This document shows positions 5,200 through 5,204 of a stretch of DNA of 5,204 nt, in pieces. The first letter of the stretch is position 1. The number at the start of each line of letters is the position of its first letter. The stretch lies in the NCBI GenBank assembly GCA_934589225.1, contig CAKTNS010000076.1, positions 1 through 5,204 on the forward strand. The letters are read 5' to 3'. This DNA is from an uncultured Oscillospiraceae bacterium. Its GTDB lineage: Bacteria > Bacillota > Clostridia > Oscillospirales > Oscillospiraceae. The translations under genes were made by a program, and so were the position numbers. A model generated the notes under the pieces. It made no database searches. It was given only the letters and a program-made list of their open reading frames with translations, and was not told the origin of the DNA.

Positions 5200-5204
5200 A
5201 AATA

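Noticed and set aside
1..5204. CRISPR array, tandem repeats or a toxin-antitoxin pair
   Set aside because: No regularly spaced repeats of suitable length and no small paired genes with such features are visible on either strand.

Overview
The window most likely comes from an anaerobic, Clostridia-type Firmicute (Oscillospiraceae/Lachnospiraceae-like). The evidence is the moderately GC-rich coding style, AGGAG-type ribosome binding sites, and the pairing of a DUF454 protein, a YgbA-like protein and a CydDC-like heterodimeric ABC exporter. No ribosomal or other phylogenetic marker is present, so the genus is not claimed.

Layout: (1) Positions 1-408 are AT-richer and hold no convincing protein gene. 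I read them as the end of an integrative element. They contain a terminator-like hairpin at the left edge, a good extended -10 sigma-A promoter on the + strand (93-121), a run of hairpins (137-282), and a second terminator-like hairpin (343-368). Together these look like an orphan non-coding RNA gene. Tandem TTGCACT repeats, 10 bp apart, then abut the attachment core. (2) Positions 409-453 are the 3' half only of a tRNA-Arg(CCT), with no matching 5' half. A perfect 16-bp hairpin terminator follows. This is the signature of a tRNA-targeting tyrosine integrase: element on the left, host chromosome on the right. (3) Positions 501-767 are intergenic with no supported gene. (4) Positions 770-932 are a 163-bp MITE-like foldback element with long imperfect terminal inverted repeats. 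It is flanked by TA within CTAG and sits exactly in the stop codon of the next gene. (5) Positions 932-5133 are a four-gene minus-strand operon. (6) Positions 5134-5204 are the operon's leader, with a 7-4-7 palindrome next to a -10-like box.

In transcription order the operon runs: a DUF454/YbaN-type membrane protein, a Cys-rich YgbA-like protein ('nitrous oxide-stimulated promoter' family), a CydD-like ABC permease-ATPase, and a CydC-like ABC permease-ATPase. Neighbours overlap by 1-4 bases (TGATG, ATGA) or are 19 bases apart, so they are very likely co-transcribed and partly translationally coupled. The two ABC subunits should form one heterodimeric exporter in the cytoplasmic membrane. In E. 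coli, ygbA belongs to the NsrR nitric-oxide regulon and CydDC exports thiols and affects haem/cytochrome assembly. A role in redox, nitrosative or metal homeostasis is therefore a reasonable inference, but the substrate is not determined by the sequence.
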